Assembly: GCA_903927185.1 (NCBI GenBank)
Contig: CAIYLW010000003.1
Coordinates: 1-64,000, forward strand
DNA length: 64,000 bases
From: an uncultured Bacteroidota bacterium
Lineage (GTDB): Bacteria > Bacteroidota > Bacteroidia > Chitinophagales > Chitinophagaceae
Reading direction: 5' to 3'
Below the pieces are notes generated by a model. That model made no database searches and was not told where the DNA came from. It was given only the letters and a program-made list of their open reading frames with translations. The position numbers and the translations under genes were made by a program. Of the stretch, positions 27,519 through 36,991 are shown piece by piece (within the stretch, counting starts at the first letter, position 1; every line of letters begins with the position of its first letter).

Positions 27519-28274
27519 ATGCAAAAGACCATTTTAGTTACCGGTGCCACATCTGGATTTGGCAAAGCGATTGCAGAAAAATTTGCTTCTGAAAAATGGA
27601 ACTGCATCATTACAGGAAGAAGAAAAGAAAAATTAGACGAGTTAGCCTCTTCATTAAATAATACTTATGGCGTTAAAGTTTTACCCTTGGTATTTGACGT
27701 TCAGGATAGAGAAGCTGTATTTAATCATCTTTCAAATTTGCCAGCAGAATGGCAATCCATTGATGTATTAGTCAACAATGCAGGACTAGCATTGGGAAGG
27801 GATAGTTTTGATACTGCCAATTTAAACGACTGGGAAACAATGATTGACACTAATGTGAAAGGTGTGATGTATGTTACAAAAGCAGTTCTTCCTTATTTAA
27901 CTGAAAGAAAAAAAGGTCATATCATTAATATTGGATCTACTGCAGGCAAAGAAGTTTATAAAGATGGCAATGCCTATTGCGCAAGCAAGCATGCTGTTGA
28001 CGCATTGAGTAAAGCCATGCGAATGGATTTACTGCCTTATCAGATTAAAGTAACTGTAATACATCCAGGTGCAGCCGAAACAGAATTTTCATTAGTACGT
28101 TTCAAGGGAGATGAAAACAAAGCAGAATTAGTATATGATGGATATAAAGCTTTACAAGCAAATGATATTGCTGATATCGCTTATTATACTGCAAACTTAC
28201 CAAAACATGTTTGCATCAATGATCTAGTAGTAACCTGTTTGGCACAAGCCAACTCTTTCTACTTACATAAATAA
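27519..28274 (+). CDS. Short-chain dehydrogenase/reductase (YdfG-like)
   Basis: 251 residues. Classical SDR: NAD(P)-binding TGATSGFGKAIAE (about 8-20) with the ITGRRKEKL segment suggesting NADP preference, NNAG (about 87-90), catalytic Ser in INIGSTAGKE, and YxxxK as YCASKHAVDALSKAMR (about 150-165), followed by VIHPGAAETEF. It most resembles YdfG-type 3-hydroxy-acid dehydrogenases (serine, 3-hydroxyisobutyrate or malonic semialdehyde), an assignment by motif only. It is convergent with the flavin oxidoreductase gene, with one base between stops. Confidence 0.87.
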   Translation: MQKTILVTGATSGFGKAIAEKFASEKWNCIITGRRKEKLDELASSLNNTYGVKVLPLVFDVQDREAVFNHLSNLPAEWQSIDVLVNNAGLALGRDSFDTANLNDWETMIDTNVKGVMYVTKAVLPYLTERKKGHIINIGSTAGKEVYKDGNAYCASKHAVDALSKAMRMDLLPYQIKVTVIHPGAAETEFSLVRFKGDENKAELVYDGYKALQANDIADIAYYTANLPKHVCINDLVVTCLAQANSFYLHK

Positions 28275-28275
28275 T

Positions 28276-29229
28276 TCAAAACGGATTAGAAGCTGCAGCA
28301 GTAAAATTGTTCCAAATTTCTTTTACAATTTCTGCTGCAGGTTTTATTTCATTGATGAGTGATGAAACTTGTCCGATTTCTAATTCTCCTTCTTCCATAT
28401 CACCTTCGAACATTCCTTTTTTTGCTCTAGCTTTCCCCAACATTAATTGTAACTCTTCCAAACTGGCACCATTTTTTTCTGCATTCAAAATAGCCATTGA
28501 AAAAGGGTTCTTTAATAATCTTACAGGAACTAATTGTTTTAATCCTAATTGCGTATCTCCTTCTTTTGAATTTACTATAGCTTCTTTAAATGAATAGTGT
28601 GATGAAGCTTCATCACTACAAACAAACCTGCTACCAATTTGAACTGCATCAGCCCCTAATATCATTGCAGCAAGCATTTGCCTACCAGTAGCAATTCCAC
28701 CGGCTGCTATCAAAGGGATTTTTATTGCAGCTTTAACTGCAGGTATCAATATCATACTGGTGGTTTCCTCTCTCCCATTATGACCACCAGCTTCAAATCC
28801 TTCTGCAACCACTGCATCGCATCCAGCTGCCTCAGCTTTTTGTGCAAAAAAACTACTGCTTACCACATGTACCACAATAATACCAGCCTCTTTTAACATT
28901 AATGTATAAGTCTTCGGATTCCCCGCACTAGTAAATACTATGGGAACTTTTTCTTCTATTATAATTTCAATATGCTCTTTAATATTTGGATATAACAAGG
29001 GAAGATTAACAGCAAAAGGTTTTGTGGTTGCTACTTTTGTTTTTGTGATATGCTCTCTCAATATATCCGGATACATACTTCCCGCACCAATAATTCCTAA
29101 GCCTCCTGCATTTGAAACAGCACTTGCCAAACGCCAGCCACTTGCCCAAACCATTCCAGCTTGTATAATAGGATATTCAATCTTAAAAAGTTGAGTAACC
29201 CTATTGTTGGCTAATAAAAGAAATTGCAT
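28276..29229 (-). CDS. Nitronate monooxygenase-type flavin oxidoreductase (YrpB/FabK-like)
   Basis: 317 residues; an FMN-dependent TIM barrel of the 2-nitropropane dioxygenase family. Visible: IEYPIIQAGMVWASGWRLASAVSNAGGLGIIGAGS (about 18-52), AVVAEGFEAGGHNG (catalytic His region), PLIAAGGIATGRQMLAAMILGADAVQIGSRFV (phosphate-binding loops). Family members are nitronate monooxygenases or FabK enoyl-ACP reductases; FabK usually has neighbours in fatty-acid synthesis, absent here, so the first is preferred but not certain. It may begin a few codons later than given, since homologues often start near NRVTQLF. Confidence 0.85.
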   Translation of the reverse strand: MQFLLLANNRVTQLFKIEYPIIQAGMVWASGWRLASAVSNAGGLGIIGAGSMYPDILREHITKTKVATTKPFAVNLPLLYPNIKEHIEIIIEEKVPIVFTSAGNPKTYTLMLKEAGIIVVHVVSSSFFAQKAEAAGCDAVVAEGFEAGGHNGREETTSMILIPAVKAAIKIPLIAAGGIATGRQMLAAMILGADAVQIGSRFVCSDEASSHYSFKEAIVNSKEGDTQLGLKQLVPVRLLKNPFSMAILNAEKNGASLEELQLMLGKARAKKGMFEGDMEEGELEIGQVSSLINEIKPAAEIVKEIWNNFTAAASNPF

Positions 29230-29268
29230 TTCTATTGAGTTTGTAATAATTGAAAAAAGATATATTCA

Positions 29269-29392
29269 CCCCGGCCTTTAGGCTGGGGATTAGGAATAAC
29301 TAAGTGATAATGGGCTTAGCCCTTATACACTGGAAAATGTATGAGAGAAATTAGTTAAATCTGGAACAAACACAGCGTAAGGGCTAAAGCCC
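29269..29392 (-). repeat. Dispersed inverted-arm element, copy 1 (REP/MITE-like)
   Basis: Within the 324-bp gene-free stretch 29230-29553. Read on the minus strand it consists of GGGCTTTAGCCCTTA (29392-29378), 52 nt, TAAGGGCTAAGCCC (29325-29312), a TTAGTTATTCC segment and a CCCCAGCC/GGCCGGGG hairpin (29288-29269). The same arrangement recurs at 47386-47522 with 51 nt between arms. Each arm is itself palindromic. There is no ORF inside and no transposase nearby. The rest of the stretch (29393-29553) shows nothing I can identify. Confidence 0.75.
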
Positions 29393-29553
29393 AAATTTAA
29401 TTTTGCCCTCTGAATTCTGGGGTTAACAATACCCATTAAAATACTCCCAAATCCCTAGACTGAAATATTGAATTAATTAAGACCCATTTTTAAGAGCTCC
29501 AAAATCATAAGAATCAGTCCTAAGGTTAATAAAAGAATTAAATTATAAACTTA

Positions 29554-30858
29554 TTAATGATTAATAATTGTAGCGTATTTCTTGATTACTTCTTTAGTAC
29601 TGTTATCAGTATCATATACCGAATACCAGCCTTGAGATTCATGTGGGGGATCGCCAATAAAATTATCCCCTAATTTCCACAAACCCTCTGGCACTCTGGG
29701 CCTACCTTCACCAGCCCATGCCCAGAAATTTATGCCAGCTAAAGAATTGTTTTGTTTTTTAAGGTTGTCAGCAACTGCAGTAAATAATGCAGCATAATAT
29801 TTATCTCTAACAGTAACAGGTGTTCCTGCTGCATGATTATTAGCATCGCGTGAAATGCCAAATTCTTCCAGTACAACTGGTTTATTTAAAGTTGCTGCTT
29901 GATTTAAATGATTTTGCAAATAGTTCAAAGCATAATCTAAAGCAGGCTGATAAGTTGCTTCTGGTTTTGCAGGATCATAATAACCCCAATTTTGTACCCA
30001 GATATGTATGGTTGCATAATCGATATTTTTACTCAAATGATCTTTAACAACATCAGTTCCACTAGAAGGGCTAGAGGTATTGCCTTCACTTCCCGTGGTT
30101 ACTAAATGATTCTTGTCGAATGATTTAATTAATCCAGCAGTTTGATCAACCCAAGATAAAAATGCTGTTTTATTTGTGACGCCTCTTGGCTCATTTCCCA
30201 GCTCCCAAGAAAATATTGTAGGATCTTCTTTATATAGTTTACCTGTAATACTATTTTTTCTATTTACGATAAATCGCAGATGATTATTGAACATTTCAAC
30301 TGCTTTTTCATTACTATAAAATTGCGCACTAAAGTTTTGAAATTTCCACCAATCACCACCAGGATTAGGCGGGGGATAAGGAATTGAATTAGCTACTCCT
30401 GCCCAAACCAGGTATTGCGACATACCTCCAGACCAGTTCCAGAAATCATTCATACACATCACAGCAACCATATCTCGTTTGTTCATTTCAGCCAACAAAA
30501 AATCTAGCCCTTCCAATACATCTTGATTATATTTTCCAGGTGAAGTTTGTAAAGAAGGAAGCATCCGGTAAGGCTCTGTATCTGGCCCTTCACTGCCTGC
30601 AACAACTCGAAGATTTTTGACGCCTAAGGCAGAAAGTCGATCCAGTTCTCTTATCAATCTCTCACGATTTCCTCCTGGGCCTTTTGATCCAAGATTCATG
30701 CCATACCAAAAATTGGTACCTAAAAAAGTATAGGGCTTGTTGTTTTTATAGAATTGATTTCCTCTGACTTTTATAAAGGAGGGCTGGTTATCTGGATCAG
30801 GTGTTCCACTCATGCAAAAAAATAAAAGCAATAAATAAACAGGAAATAATCGTTTCAT
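29554..30858 (-). CDS. Glycoside hydrolase family 5, endo-beta-mannanase-like lipoprotein
   Basis: 434 residues. A short hydrophobic leader ends in a possible lipobox LFFC (Cys 15), so it is probably an exported lipoprotein. The rest is a (beta/alpha)8 GH5 domain: FLGTNFWYGMNLG, LRVVAGSEGPDTEPYRMLPS, acid/base Glu in FSWELGNEPRG (Glu about 223), HIWVQNWGYYD, nucleophile Glu in VLEEFGISRD (about 332), and INFWAWAGEGRP. The layout fits subfamily 7-type beta-mannanases, which cut mannan or glucomannan backbones; other GH5 activities are possible. It is not in a Sus locus, though two lie 14 kb or more away. The stop is 74 bp from the upstream nucleotidyltransferase gene's stop side. Confidence 0.87.
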   Translation of the reverse strand: MKRLFPVYLLLLFFCMSGTPDPDNQPSFIKVRGNQFYKNNKPYTFLGTNFWYGMNLGSKGPGGNRERLIRELDRLSALGVKNLRVVAGSEGPDTEPYRMLPSLQTSPGKYNQDVLEGLDFLLAEMNKRDMVAVMCMNDFWNWSGGMSQYLVWAGVANSIPYPPPNPGGDWWKFQNFSAQFYSNEKAVEMFNNHLRFIVNRKNSITGKLYKEDPTIFSWELGNEPRGVTNKTAFLSWVDQTAGLIKSFDKNHLVTTGSEGNTSSPSSGTDVVKDHLSKNIDYATIHIWVQNWGYYDPAKPEATYQPALDYALNYLQNHLNQAATLNKPVVLEEFGISRDANNHAAGTPVTVRDKYYAALFTAVADNLKKQNNSLAGINFWAWAGEGRPRVPEGLWKLGDNFIGDPPHESQGWYSVYDTDNSTKEVIKKYATIINH

Positions 30859-30902
30859 AAAATACTTTTTTTAAAGTTAAGTTATAAAACGATATTTTAA
30901 AA

Positions 30903-30925
30903 TTCTTCACTCTTATCTCTTCACT
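30903..30925 (-). repeat. Stop-proximal heptad repeat (AGTGAAG type)
   Basis: On the minus strand this reads AGTGAAG-AGATAAG-AGTGAAG-AA, three heptads, starting 6 nt after the nucleotidyltransferase stop codon. The same 23 bases occur at 63579-63601, also just after a stop codon. Confidence 0.8.
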
Positions 30926-30931
30926 TTATTT

Positions 30932-31924
30932 CTAACCGAAATCGATTTCAGTATTATCTCCAATATTCAGACTTCTACTCAGCCCTTTTACTGAAGCATC
31001 GCTTCCTATCAATGAATTATCAAGAACTACTTCAAATAGATTCGTATAAGAACCAATGATGCTTTCACGTACGATACTATGTTTGATAGAAGTATTTGCA
31101 CCAATTGCTACGTGCGGTCCGATAATAGAATTTGAAATATCGCAACCGTCAGCAATACTTACTGGTGGAATAATTATAGTATTTAAATACTTATGGTTAT
31201 AATCTGTATTTCCTCCAAACTTTTTGAGTAAGGTTGCATTACTTTCTAATAATGTTTCCTTCTTTCCACAATCGAACCAATTCTTCACTTTAAACGATTG
31301 GAACTTTGCACCTTTTTTGATCATGCAATCTAAAGCGTCCGTTAAATTATATTCGCCATTAACATGACCGCTTTTTAAAAAAAGTGCATGTAAACATTCG
31401 AAAAGAAACTTGGTCTCTTTGATCTTATATAATCCTACGAGTGCCATATTGCTTTTAGGGATTGCTGGCTTTTCAACAAGTTGATCAATGAATCCATCTT
31501 CTCCAATAGAAGCTACTCCAAAATCTCGGGGGTCATCTACTTTTTTAATTCCAAGCATACTATATGGGCTATTCAACACTTGTTTTATATCATACTCGCA
31601 AATCGTATCTCCTAACACAACAAAAACTTCATCTTCGCCCACTATGGCCTTTGTTAATTCAATGGCATGTCCTGTTCCATGTCTTTCATTCTGAAAAACA
31701 AAGTGCGTTTTTAGTTGTGGGTAATTTTCTAGGACATAGTCTTGAATTTTTTCGCCAAGGTATCCAACAATAAAAATAAACTCATCAATTCCTGCATCCA
31801 TTAATTGATCCACTATAAAGCTCAAGATTGTTTTTCCAGCAATTGGGATAAGTGCCTTTGGTTGTGTATAAGTATGGGGACGCAATTTTGTCCCTGCACC
31901 TGCAACTGGTATAATCGCTTTCAT
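30932..31924 (-). CDS. Sugar-1-phosphate nucleotidyltransferase with left-handed beta-helix tail
   Basis: 330 residues. The N-terminal pyrophosphorylase domain (about 1-235) carries the signature MKAIIPVAGAGTKLRPHTYTQPKALIPIAGK, the metal-binding VFVVLGDTI and the LVEKP motif. The C-terminal 80 residues hold hexapeptide repeats (ISNSIIGPHVAIGANTSIKHSIVRESIIGSYT) that form a left-handed beta-helix. It makes an NDP-sugar from NTP and a sugar 1-phosphate, probably of the long RmlA/GlmU-like type for polysaccharide precursors; sugar and nucleotide are not certain. It stands alone, divergent from glyA. Confidence 0.88.
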   Translation of the reverse strand: MKAIIPVAGAGTKLRPHTYTQPKALIPIAGKTILSFIVDQLMDAGIDEFIFIVGYLGEKIQDYVLENYPQLKTHFVFQNERHGTGHAIELTKAIVGEDEVFVVLGDTICEYDIKQVLNSPYSMLGIKKVDDPRDFGVASIGEDGFIDQLVEKPAIPKSNMALVGLYKIKETKFLFECLHALFLKSGHVNGEYNLTDALDCMIKKGAKFQSFKVKNWFDCGKKETLLESNATLLKKFGGNTDYNHKYLNTIIIPPVSIADGCDISNSIIGPHVAIGANTSIKHSIVRESIIGSYTNLFEVVLDNSLIGSDASVKGLSRSLNIGDNTEIDFG

Positions 31925-32074
31925 GTTGGTCTAATTATGATGAAAATAAGCAAGCATAGTGCCAGATAGCCATAAAATATGTAATCTGTTCACATCCATC
32001 AAGGGTGCGAAAATATAAAATACTAGCTAAAGGGCAAGATTTGTGGATATTCTGCCCAAAACTCTGCTAACAAA

Positions 32075-32107
32075 TTGCTGATAACTATGTACGAACATTT
32101 ATTTTTG
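32075..32107 (+). promoter_or_regulatory. glyA promoter
   Basis: TTG (32075-32077), 22 nt, TATTTTTG (32100-32107), 18 bp before the glyA ATG. Both elements match the Bacteroidetes consensus. It overlaps the spurious ATG at 32075-90 region and supports the later start. Confidence 0.7.
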
Positions 32108-32125
32108 CGCCAAAATAAACAACTC

Positions 32126-33406
32126 ATGCAAAGAGATACGCAGGTTTTTGACATCATAAAGCAAGAATTAAATAGACAACGCCGTGGAATAGAACTGATT
32201 GCTTCTGAAAACTTCACAAGTTTACAGGTAATGGAAGCATCGGGTTGCGTTATGACTAATAAATATGCCGAAGGCTATCCGGGCCGCAGGTACTATGGTG
32301 GTTGCGAAATTGTTGACCAAACAGAACAACTTGCCATTGACCGCTTAAAAACCATCTTTAATGTTGAATACGCAAACGTTCAACCTCACAGTGGTGCTCA
32401 AGCTAATGCTGCTTTGATGCTAGCCATTTTACAACCAGGTGATGCCATTTTAGGATTAGACCTTAGCATGGGTGGCCACCTAACACACGGCTCTGCTGTT
32501 AACTTCAGTGGAAAGATATACAAGCCGCATTTTTACGGAGTTAAGAAAGAAGATGGATTAGTTGATTATGAAATGTTGGAATCTCAAGCAAGAGCAACAA
32601 AACCTAAATTAATTATTTGTGGAGCCAGCGCTTATAGCCGCGATTGGGATTTTGCACGAATCAGAAAAGTAGCAGATGAAGTTGGTGCTTTTGTCTTGGC
32701 CGATATTGCACACCCTGCAGGATTAATTGCAAAAGGCTTATTAAGCTCTCCTTTCGATCATTGTCATTTTGTTACATCAACTACTCATAAAACTTTAAGA
32801 GGGCCAAGAGGTGGTGTTATTACTATGAAGACAGATTTCGAAAACCCATTTGGTTTGAAAGATGTGAAAGGCAACTTGCGAATGATGAGTAATCTGATTG
32901 ATATGGCTGTTTTTCCTGGAACGCAGGGAGGCCCCTTGGAGCATATCATTGCCGCTAAAGCAATTGCATTTGGAGAAATATTGACAGATGAATTTTTGAG
33001 ATATCAGCAACAAGTTCAAAAAAATGCCCAAGCGATGGCTACAGCATTTACATCAAGAGGATATGAAATTATTAGTGGAGGCACTGATAATCATTTGATG
33101 TTAATTGATCTTAGAAATAAAAATATTAGTGGAAAAAAAGCAGAGCAGGTATTAGGACATACCGACATTACTGCAAACAAAAATATGGTTCCTTATGATG
33201 ACAAGAGTGCTTTTGTAACTTCAGGAATTCGTTTCGGAGTTGCTGCGGTTACTACACGCGGAATGATTGAAAATGATATGGAATTTGTTGTAAATGCAAT
33301 TGATAGAACATTGATGAATGCAGATGATGCTAGTTTTTTAACTGGCATTAAAAATGAAGTGAATGCATTTATGGAACAATTTGTATTGTATCCAGAATTG
33401 GGTTAA
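32126..33406 (+). CDS. glyA: Serine hydroxymethyltransferase
   Basis: 426 residues from [14 protein letters not shown]; a longer in-frame start at 32075 is rejected because it precedes the promoter. PLP enzyme that converts serine and tetrahydrofolate to glycine and 5,10-methylene-tetrahydrofolate, the substrate of FolD. Signatures: [10 protein letters not shown] (about 24-33), [31 protein letters not shown] and the PLP-lysine motif [15 protein letters not shown] (Lys near 227). Length is normal. A small membrane protein gene follows by 21 bp in the same direction. Confidence 0.97.
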   Translation: MQRDTQVFDIIKQELNRQRRGIELIASENFTSLQVMEASGCVMTNKYAEGYPGRRYYGGCEIVDQTEQLAIDRLKTIFNVEYANVQPHSGAQANAALMLAILQPGDAILGLDLSMGGHLTHGSAVNFSGKIYKPHFYGVKKEDGLVDYEMLESQARATKPKLIICGASAYSRDWDFARIRKVADEVGAFVLADIAHPAGLIAKGLLSSPFDHCHFVTSTTHKTLRGPRGGVITMKTDFENPFGLKDVKGNLRMMSNLIDMAVFPGTQGGPLEHIIAAKAIAFGEILTDEFLRYQQQVQKNAQAMATAFTSRGYEIISGGTDNHLMLIDLRNKNISGKKAEQVLGHTDITANKNMVPYDDKSAFVTSGIRFGVAAVTTRGMIENDMEFVVNAIDRTLMNADDASFLTGIKNEVNAFMEQFVLYPELG

Positions 33407-33427
33407 TCTTATTATTAAATAGATTTT

Positions 33428-33835
33428 ATGATACAACGTATTCAAACTATTTGGCTTCTATTAGCAGCCATTTGTGGATTTACTTCGTTAAAGACTTCTT
33501 TTTATATTGGAAGTATCGCTACTGAACCAGCAAGCCATTTAACAGCTATGAGTAATAGTTGGTTAATGATATTAACTATTGCAATTGCAACTATTACAGC
33601 TGTTAATATTTTCATGTACAACAATCGCCCCATTCAATTAAAATTTACACTAGTATCCATTGCGCTAAGTACAATTGTTTTAATGCTCTATTTTATTGAG
33701 ACTCAAAAATTCTCAGTTGGTGGATATGCGTTAACAAGCTTAGTAGTAATTGCTATTTCAGTTTTACAAATACTTGCAGCAATTGGAATATATAAAGATG
33801 AGAAGTTGGTTAAAAGCGCAGATCGATTAAGATAG
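33428..33835 (+). CDS. DUF4293 family membrane protein
   Basis: 135 residues with four predicted membrane helices (IQTIWLLLAAICGFTSL; SWLMILTIAIATITAVNIFMY; LKFTLVSIALSTIVLMLYFIE; YALTSLVVIAISVLQILAAIGIY) and a short basic tail (KLVKSADRLR). The MIQRIQTIWLL opening is typical of DUF4293 proteins, which are common in Bacteroidetes and have no known function. It is 21 bp after glyA, likely in one operon, and ends at a strong terminator shared with the convergent uvrA. Confidence 0.85.
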   Translation: MIQRIQTIWLLLAAICGFTSLKTSFYIGSIATEPASHLTAMSNSWLMILTIAIATITAVNIFMYNNRPIQLKFTLVSIALSTIVLMLYFIETQKFSVGGYALTSLVVIAISVLQILAAIGIYKDEKLVKSADRLR

Positions 33836-33852
33836 ATTTATTTTATATTATT

Positions 33853-33889
33853 AAAAAAGTGTTGCAACTAATCATCGCAACACTTTTTT
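33853..33889. terminator. Bidirectional terminator between DUF4293 gene and uvrA
   Basis: A perfect 13-bp stem AAAAAAGTGTTGC/GCAACACTTTTTT with an 11-nt loop lies 17 bp after the DUF4293 stop and 18 bp after the uvrA stop. A-tract and T-tract flanks serve both converging genes. Confidence 0.92.
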
Positions 33890-33907
33890 ATTTTGATTAA
33901 GAACTTT

Positions 33908-36742
33908 TTACAAATATTTACCAGTATAACTTTTCGAGATTTTACTTAGCTCTTTTGGAACTCCTGCATATACTAAATTTCCGCCACCATCTCCAGCTTC
34001 TGGTCCAAGATCAATTATCCAGTCAGCAGATTTAATCACATCGGTATTATGTTCAATCACAATTAAAGAATGTCCTTGTTCTATTAATGCATTAAAAGAA
34101 GCTAATAGTTTTTTGATGTCATTAAAATGAAGTCCGGTTGTTGGCTCATCGAAGATGAATAAAATCTGACCTATGCCTTTACCTTTTCCTAAAAAACTAG
34201 CAAGTTTAACACGCTGCGCTTCACCACCACTAAGTGTGTCGCTGCTTTGCCCTAATTTAATATATCCTAATCCCACATCTTGTAAAGGCTGAATGGAATT
34301 TCTAATTTGTTTTTCGTCAGCAAAAAACAGGATCGATTCATCGACACTCATTTCTAATAACTCGAAAATATTTTTATTGTTATAAGTAACTTCCAAAACT
34401 TCTTCTTTAAATCTTTTACCGCCACAGGATTCGCAGGTCAAATGCACATCTGCTAAAAATTGCATTTCAACCACTTGCTCTCCTTCCCCTTTACAGGTAT
34501 CACATCTACCAGCATCAACATTAAATGAAAAATGTTTTGGTAGAAATCCACGCATTTTGGATAAAGGTTGTTTGGCATACAATTCTCTAATCGCATCGTA
34601 AGCTTTTATATAAGTTATTGGATTGCTGCGAGACGATTTGCCAATAGGATTTTGATCAATCATTTCTAAATGAGCAATGGAATCTATATCCCCTGCAATT
34701 GCTTTATGCACACCTACTTTATCTGCAAACTCTCCCTTTAATTTATTTAGGGCGGGAAACAAAACTTGTTTTACCAACGTTGTTTTACCACTACCACTTA
34801 CCCCTGTAACTACACAGAGTGTGTTTAAAGGAAATTCAACTGTAATTCCTTTCAGATTATTTTGCTGTGCATTTTCAACAACAATACTTCTGGTCCATTT
34901 CCGAACATTTTTAGGAACCTCAATTTGCAATTCGCCTTTTAAATATTTACCAGTTAAACTTTTAGGGTTTGCGATCAATTCATCATAATTACCCACAGCT
35001 ACTACTTCTCCACCTAAGTGAGAAGCCAGGGGCCCCATGTCTATAATATAGTCTGCTTCTCGCATCATCATTTCATCGTGTTCAACTACAACTACTGTAT
35101 TTCCAAGATCACGTAACGACTTTAATACACTAATTAATTTTGCAGTATCTCTTGAATGAAGTCCGATCGAAGGCTCATCCAAAATATATAAACTATTGGT
35201 AAGATTACTACCCAGACTTCTTGTTAATTGTATACGTTGACTTTCACCTCCGCTCAAGGAATTTGCTAACCGGTTTAGGGTAAGATAACCAAGCCCTACG
35301 TCCAGTAAGGTTTGTATGCGTTGATGAATTTCCAATAAGATTCTTTTTGTGAGTGCTGTATCACTTGCTGATAATTGAAGTTCATCAAACCAAACTTTTA
35401 AATCTTTCACTTGCCACTCGCAAAGTTCCCCGATATGTTTACCTGCTATTTTTACATAAAGTGCTTCCGGACGTAATCTATATCCTTTACAATCTGGGCA
35501 ATTTGTTCTTCCGCGATATCTACTTAATAATACTCTATACTGAACTTTGTATAAATTTTGTTCTACTTCTTTAAAGAAATCATTGATACCAGAAACTGTT
35601 TTTCCCCCTTCCCATAATTGTTTGTATTGTTCTTTTGATAAATCAATGATGGGCTTATGAATGGGGAAATCAATACCTCCGGCTCCTTTAATAAATTGTT
35701 CTTTCCACCATCCTAATTTTTCTCCTTTCCAAGGAGCAATTGCGCCTTCAAATAAACTCAAACTTTTATTGGGTATTACCAGATCGCTATCAATTCCTAA
35801 AACCTGACTAAACCCTTCGCATGTTGGGCAGGCACCATAAGGATTATTGAACGAAAACAAATTTGGTACGGGTTCTTCAAACTGAATGCCATCTAATTCA
35901 AACTTATTGCTAAAATGAATCAGCTTTGATCCGTTTATTTCTAAATACATAGATCCTTCGCCTTCATAGAAAGCCGTTCCTATAGAATCGGATAAGCGAT
36001 GTAAATCATCTTCATCGAAATCTTTTGTTACCAATCGATCTACTAAAACGAATATTTCAGGCTGTGATTTACCAGACTTCATTTGTTTGGAAAGTTCTTT
36101 ATCTCCTAATTCAAGTAACTCTTCAATACGCATCAAACTAGAATCTGTTCCCGACTTTATATAAATACGTGCAAAGCCTTTTTGCATTAAGATCTGCAAT
36201 TCTTCTTTGGTTTCTCTTTTGGCATGTTGTTTAAAAGGAACAAGCACAGCAATTTTGGTACCGGCTTCATGCTCTTTTACACAATTCACCACATCAATAA
36301 CATCGTCTTTTTTAACTTCTTTACCACTGATTGGGGAAATGGTTTTACCAGCACGTGCATATAATAAACGGAGATAATCATAAATTTCTGTCATGCTACC
36401 CACTGTGCTACGTGGCGTACGTGTGATTACTTTTTGTTCTATGGCAATTGCTGGGCATAGTCCTTTTATATAATCCACATCTGGTTTTACCATTCGGGCC
36501 ATAAATTGACGTGCATAGGCACTAAGACTTTCTGCATAGCGGCGCTGTCCTTCGGCAAATAGTGTGTCGATAGTAAGCGAAGACTTACCACTTCCTGAAA
36601 CGCCTGTTACCACAATTAATTTGTTACGAGGGAAGGTTACTGTTACGTTTTTCAAGTTATGAACCCTAGCACCTTTAACAAGGATATCGTTATTTAGAAT
36701 TGGAATCTTCAATTCTTCAATCGTTTGATTTTTTGTAGCCAT
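33908..36742 (-). CDS. uvrA: Excinuclease ABC subunit A (UvrA-type, lacks cysteines of zinc site 1)
   Basis: 944 residues. UvrA is the DNA-damage-recognising ATPase of nucleotide excision repair. Two ABC modules: Walker A GVSGSGKSS (about 47-55) and GVSGSGKTT (about 645), signatures LSGGESQRIQL and LSGGEAQRVKL, each with LDEPS/FDEPT Walker B. Zinc module 2 is intact (CDTC-X19-CESC). Zinc module 1 is not: only CPTC (about 306-309) remains, and the partner CXXC expected about 25 residues earlier is absent (HFSNKFELDGIQFEEPVP). The RLLYARxG segment is also followed by SPISG instead of CPxCG. Such forms occur as second UvrA paralogues, so a canonical UvrA is probably encoded elsewhere. Confidence 0.93.
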   Translation of the reverse strand: MATKNQTIEELKIPILNNDILVKGARVHNLKNVTVTFPRNKLIVVTGVSGSGKSSLTIDTLFAEGQRRYAESLSAYARQFMARMVKPDVDYIKGLCPAIAIEQKVITRTPRSTVGSMTEIYDYLRLLYARAGKTISPISGKEVKKDDVIDVVNCVKEHEAGTKIAVLVPFKQHAKRETKEELQILMQKGFARIYIKSGTDSSLMRIEELLELGDKELSKQMKSGKSQPEIFVLVDRLVTKDFDEDDLHRLSDSIGTAFYEGEGSMYLEINGSKLIHFSNKFELDGIQFEEPVPNLFSFNNPYGACPTCEGFSQVLGIDSDLVIPNKSLSLFEGAIAPWKGEKLGWWKEQFIKGAGGIDFPIHKPIIDLSKEQYKQLWEGGKTVSGINDFFKEVEQNLYKVQYRVLLSRYRGRTNCPDCKGYRLRPEALYVKIAGKHIGELCEWQVKDLKVWFDELQLSASDTALTKRILLEIHQRIQTLLDVGLGYLTLNRLANSLSGGESQRIQLTRSLGSNLTNSLYILDEPSIGLHSRDTAKLISVLKSLRDLGNTVVVVEHDEMMMREADYIIDMGPLASHLGGEVVAVGNYDELIANPKSLTGKYLKGELQIEVPKNVRKWTRSIVVENAQQNNLKGITVEFPLNTLCVVTGVSGSGKTTLVKQVLFPALNKLKGEFADKVGVHKAIAGDIDSIAHLEMIDQNPIGKSSRSNPITYIKAYDAIRELYAKQPLSKMRGFLPKHFSFNVDAGRCDTCKGEGEQVVEMQFLADVHLTCESCGGKRFKEEVLEVTYNNKNIFELLEMSVDESILFFADEKQIRNSIQPLQDVGLGYIKLGQSSDTLSGGEAQRVKLASFLGKGKGIGQILFIFDEPTTGLHFNDIKKLLASFNALIEQGHSLIVIEHNTDVIKSADWIIDLGPEAGDGGGNLVYAGVPKELSKISKSYTGKYL

Positions 36743-36991
36743 ACTGTAGTAAATTAAACAGTTTAATGATGATTAAGTTTAAGAAGATTCCATAATTACC
36801 TAATAATCAATAAAAAACACCATTTTAAAATGTGAATAACCTAAGAACCTTTAACAATCTTTTTCACAAGCGATTTGTCGCATTAAAAAAATGATAATTT
36901 AACATTAGAATTAATATCAGAGCTATAACTCGGGCGTTAATTCTTTATCCAATATCCTGAGTTTTCCGAAATCCTGACAAAACCCCATGCT

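Noticed and set aside
29230-29553. Insertion sequence in the gap
   Set aside because: Inverted arms exist, but there is no transposase frame and no flanking target duplication that I can see; recorded as a non-coding repeat.
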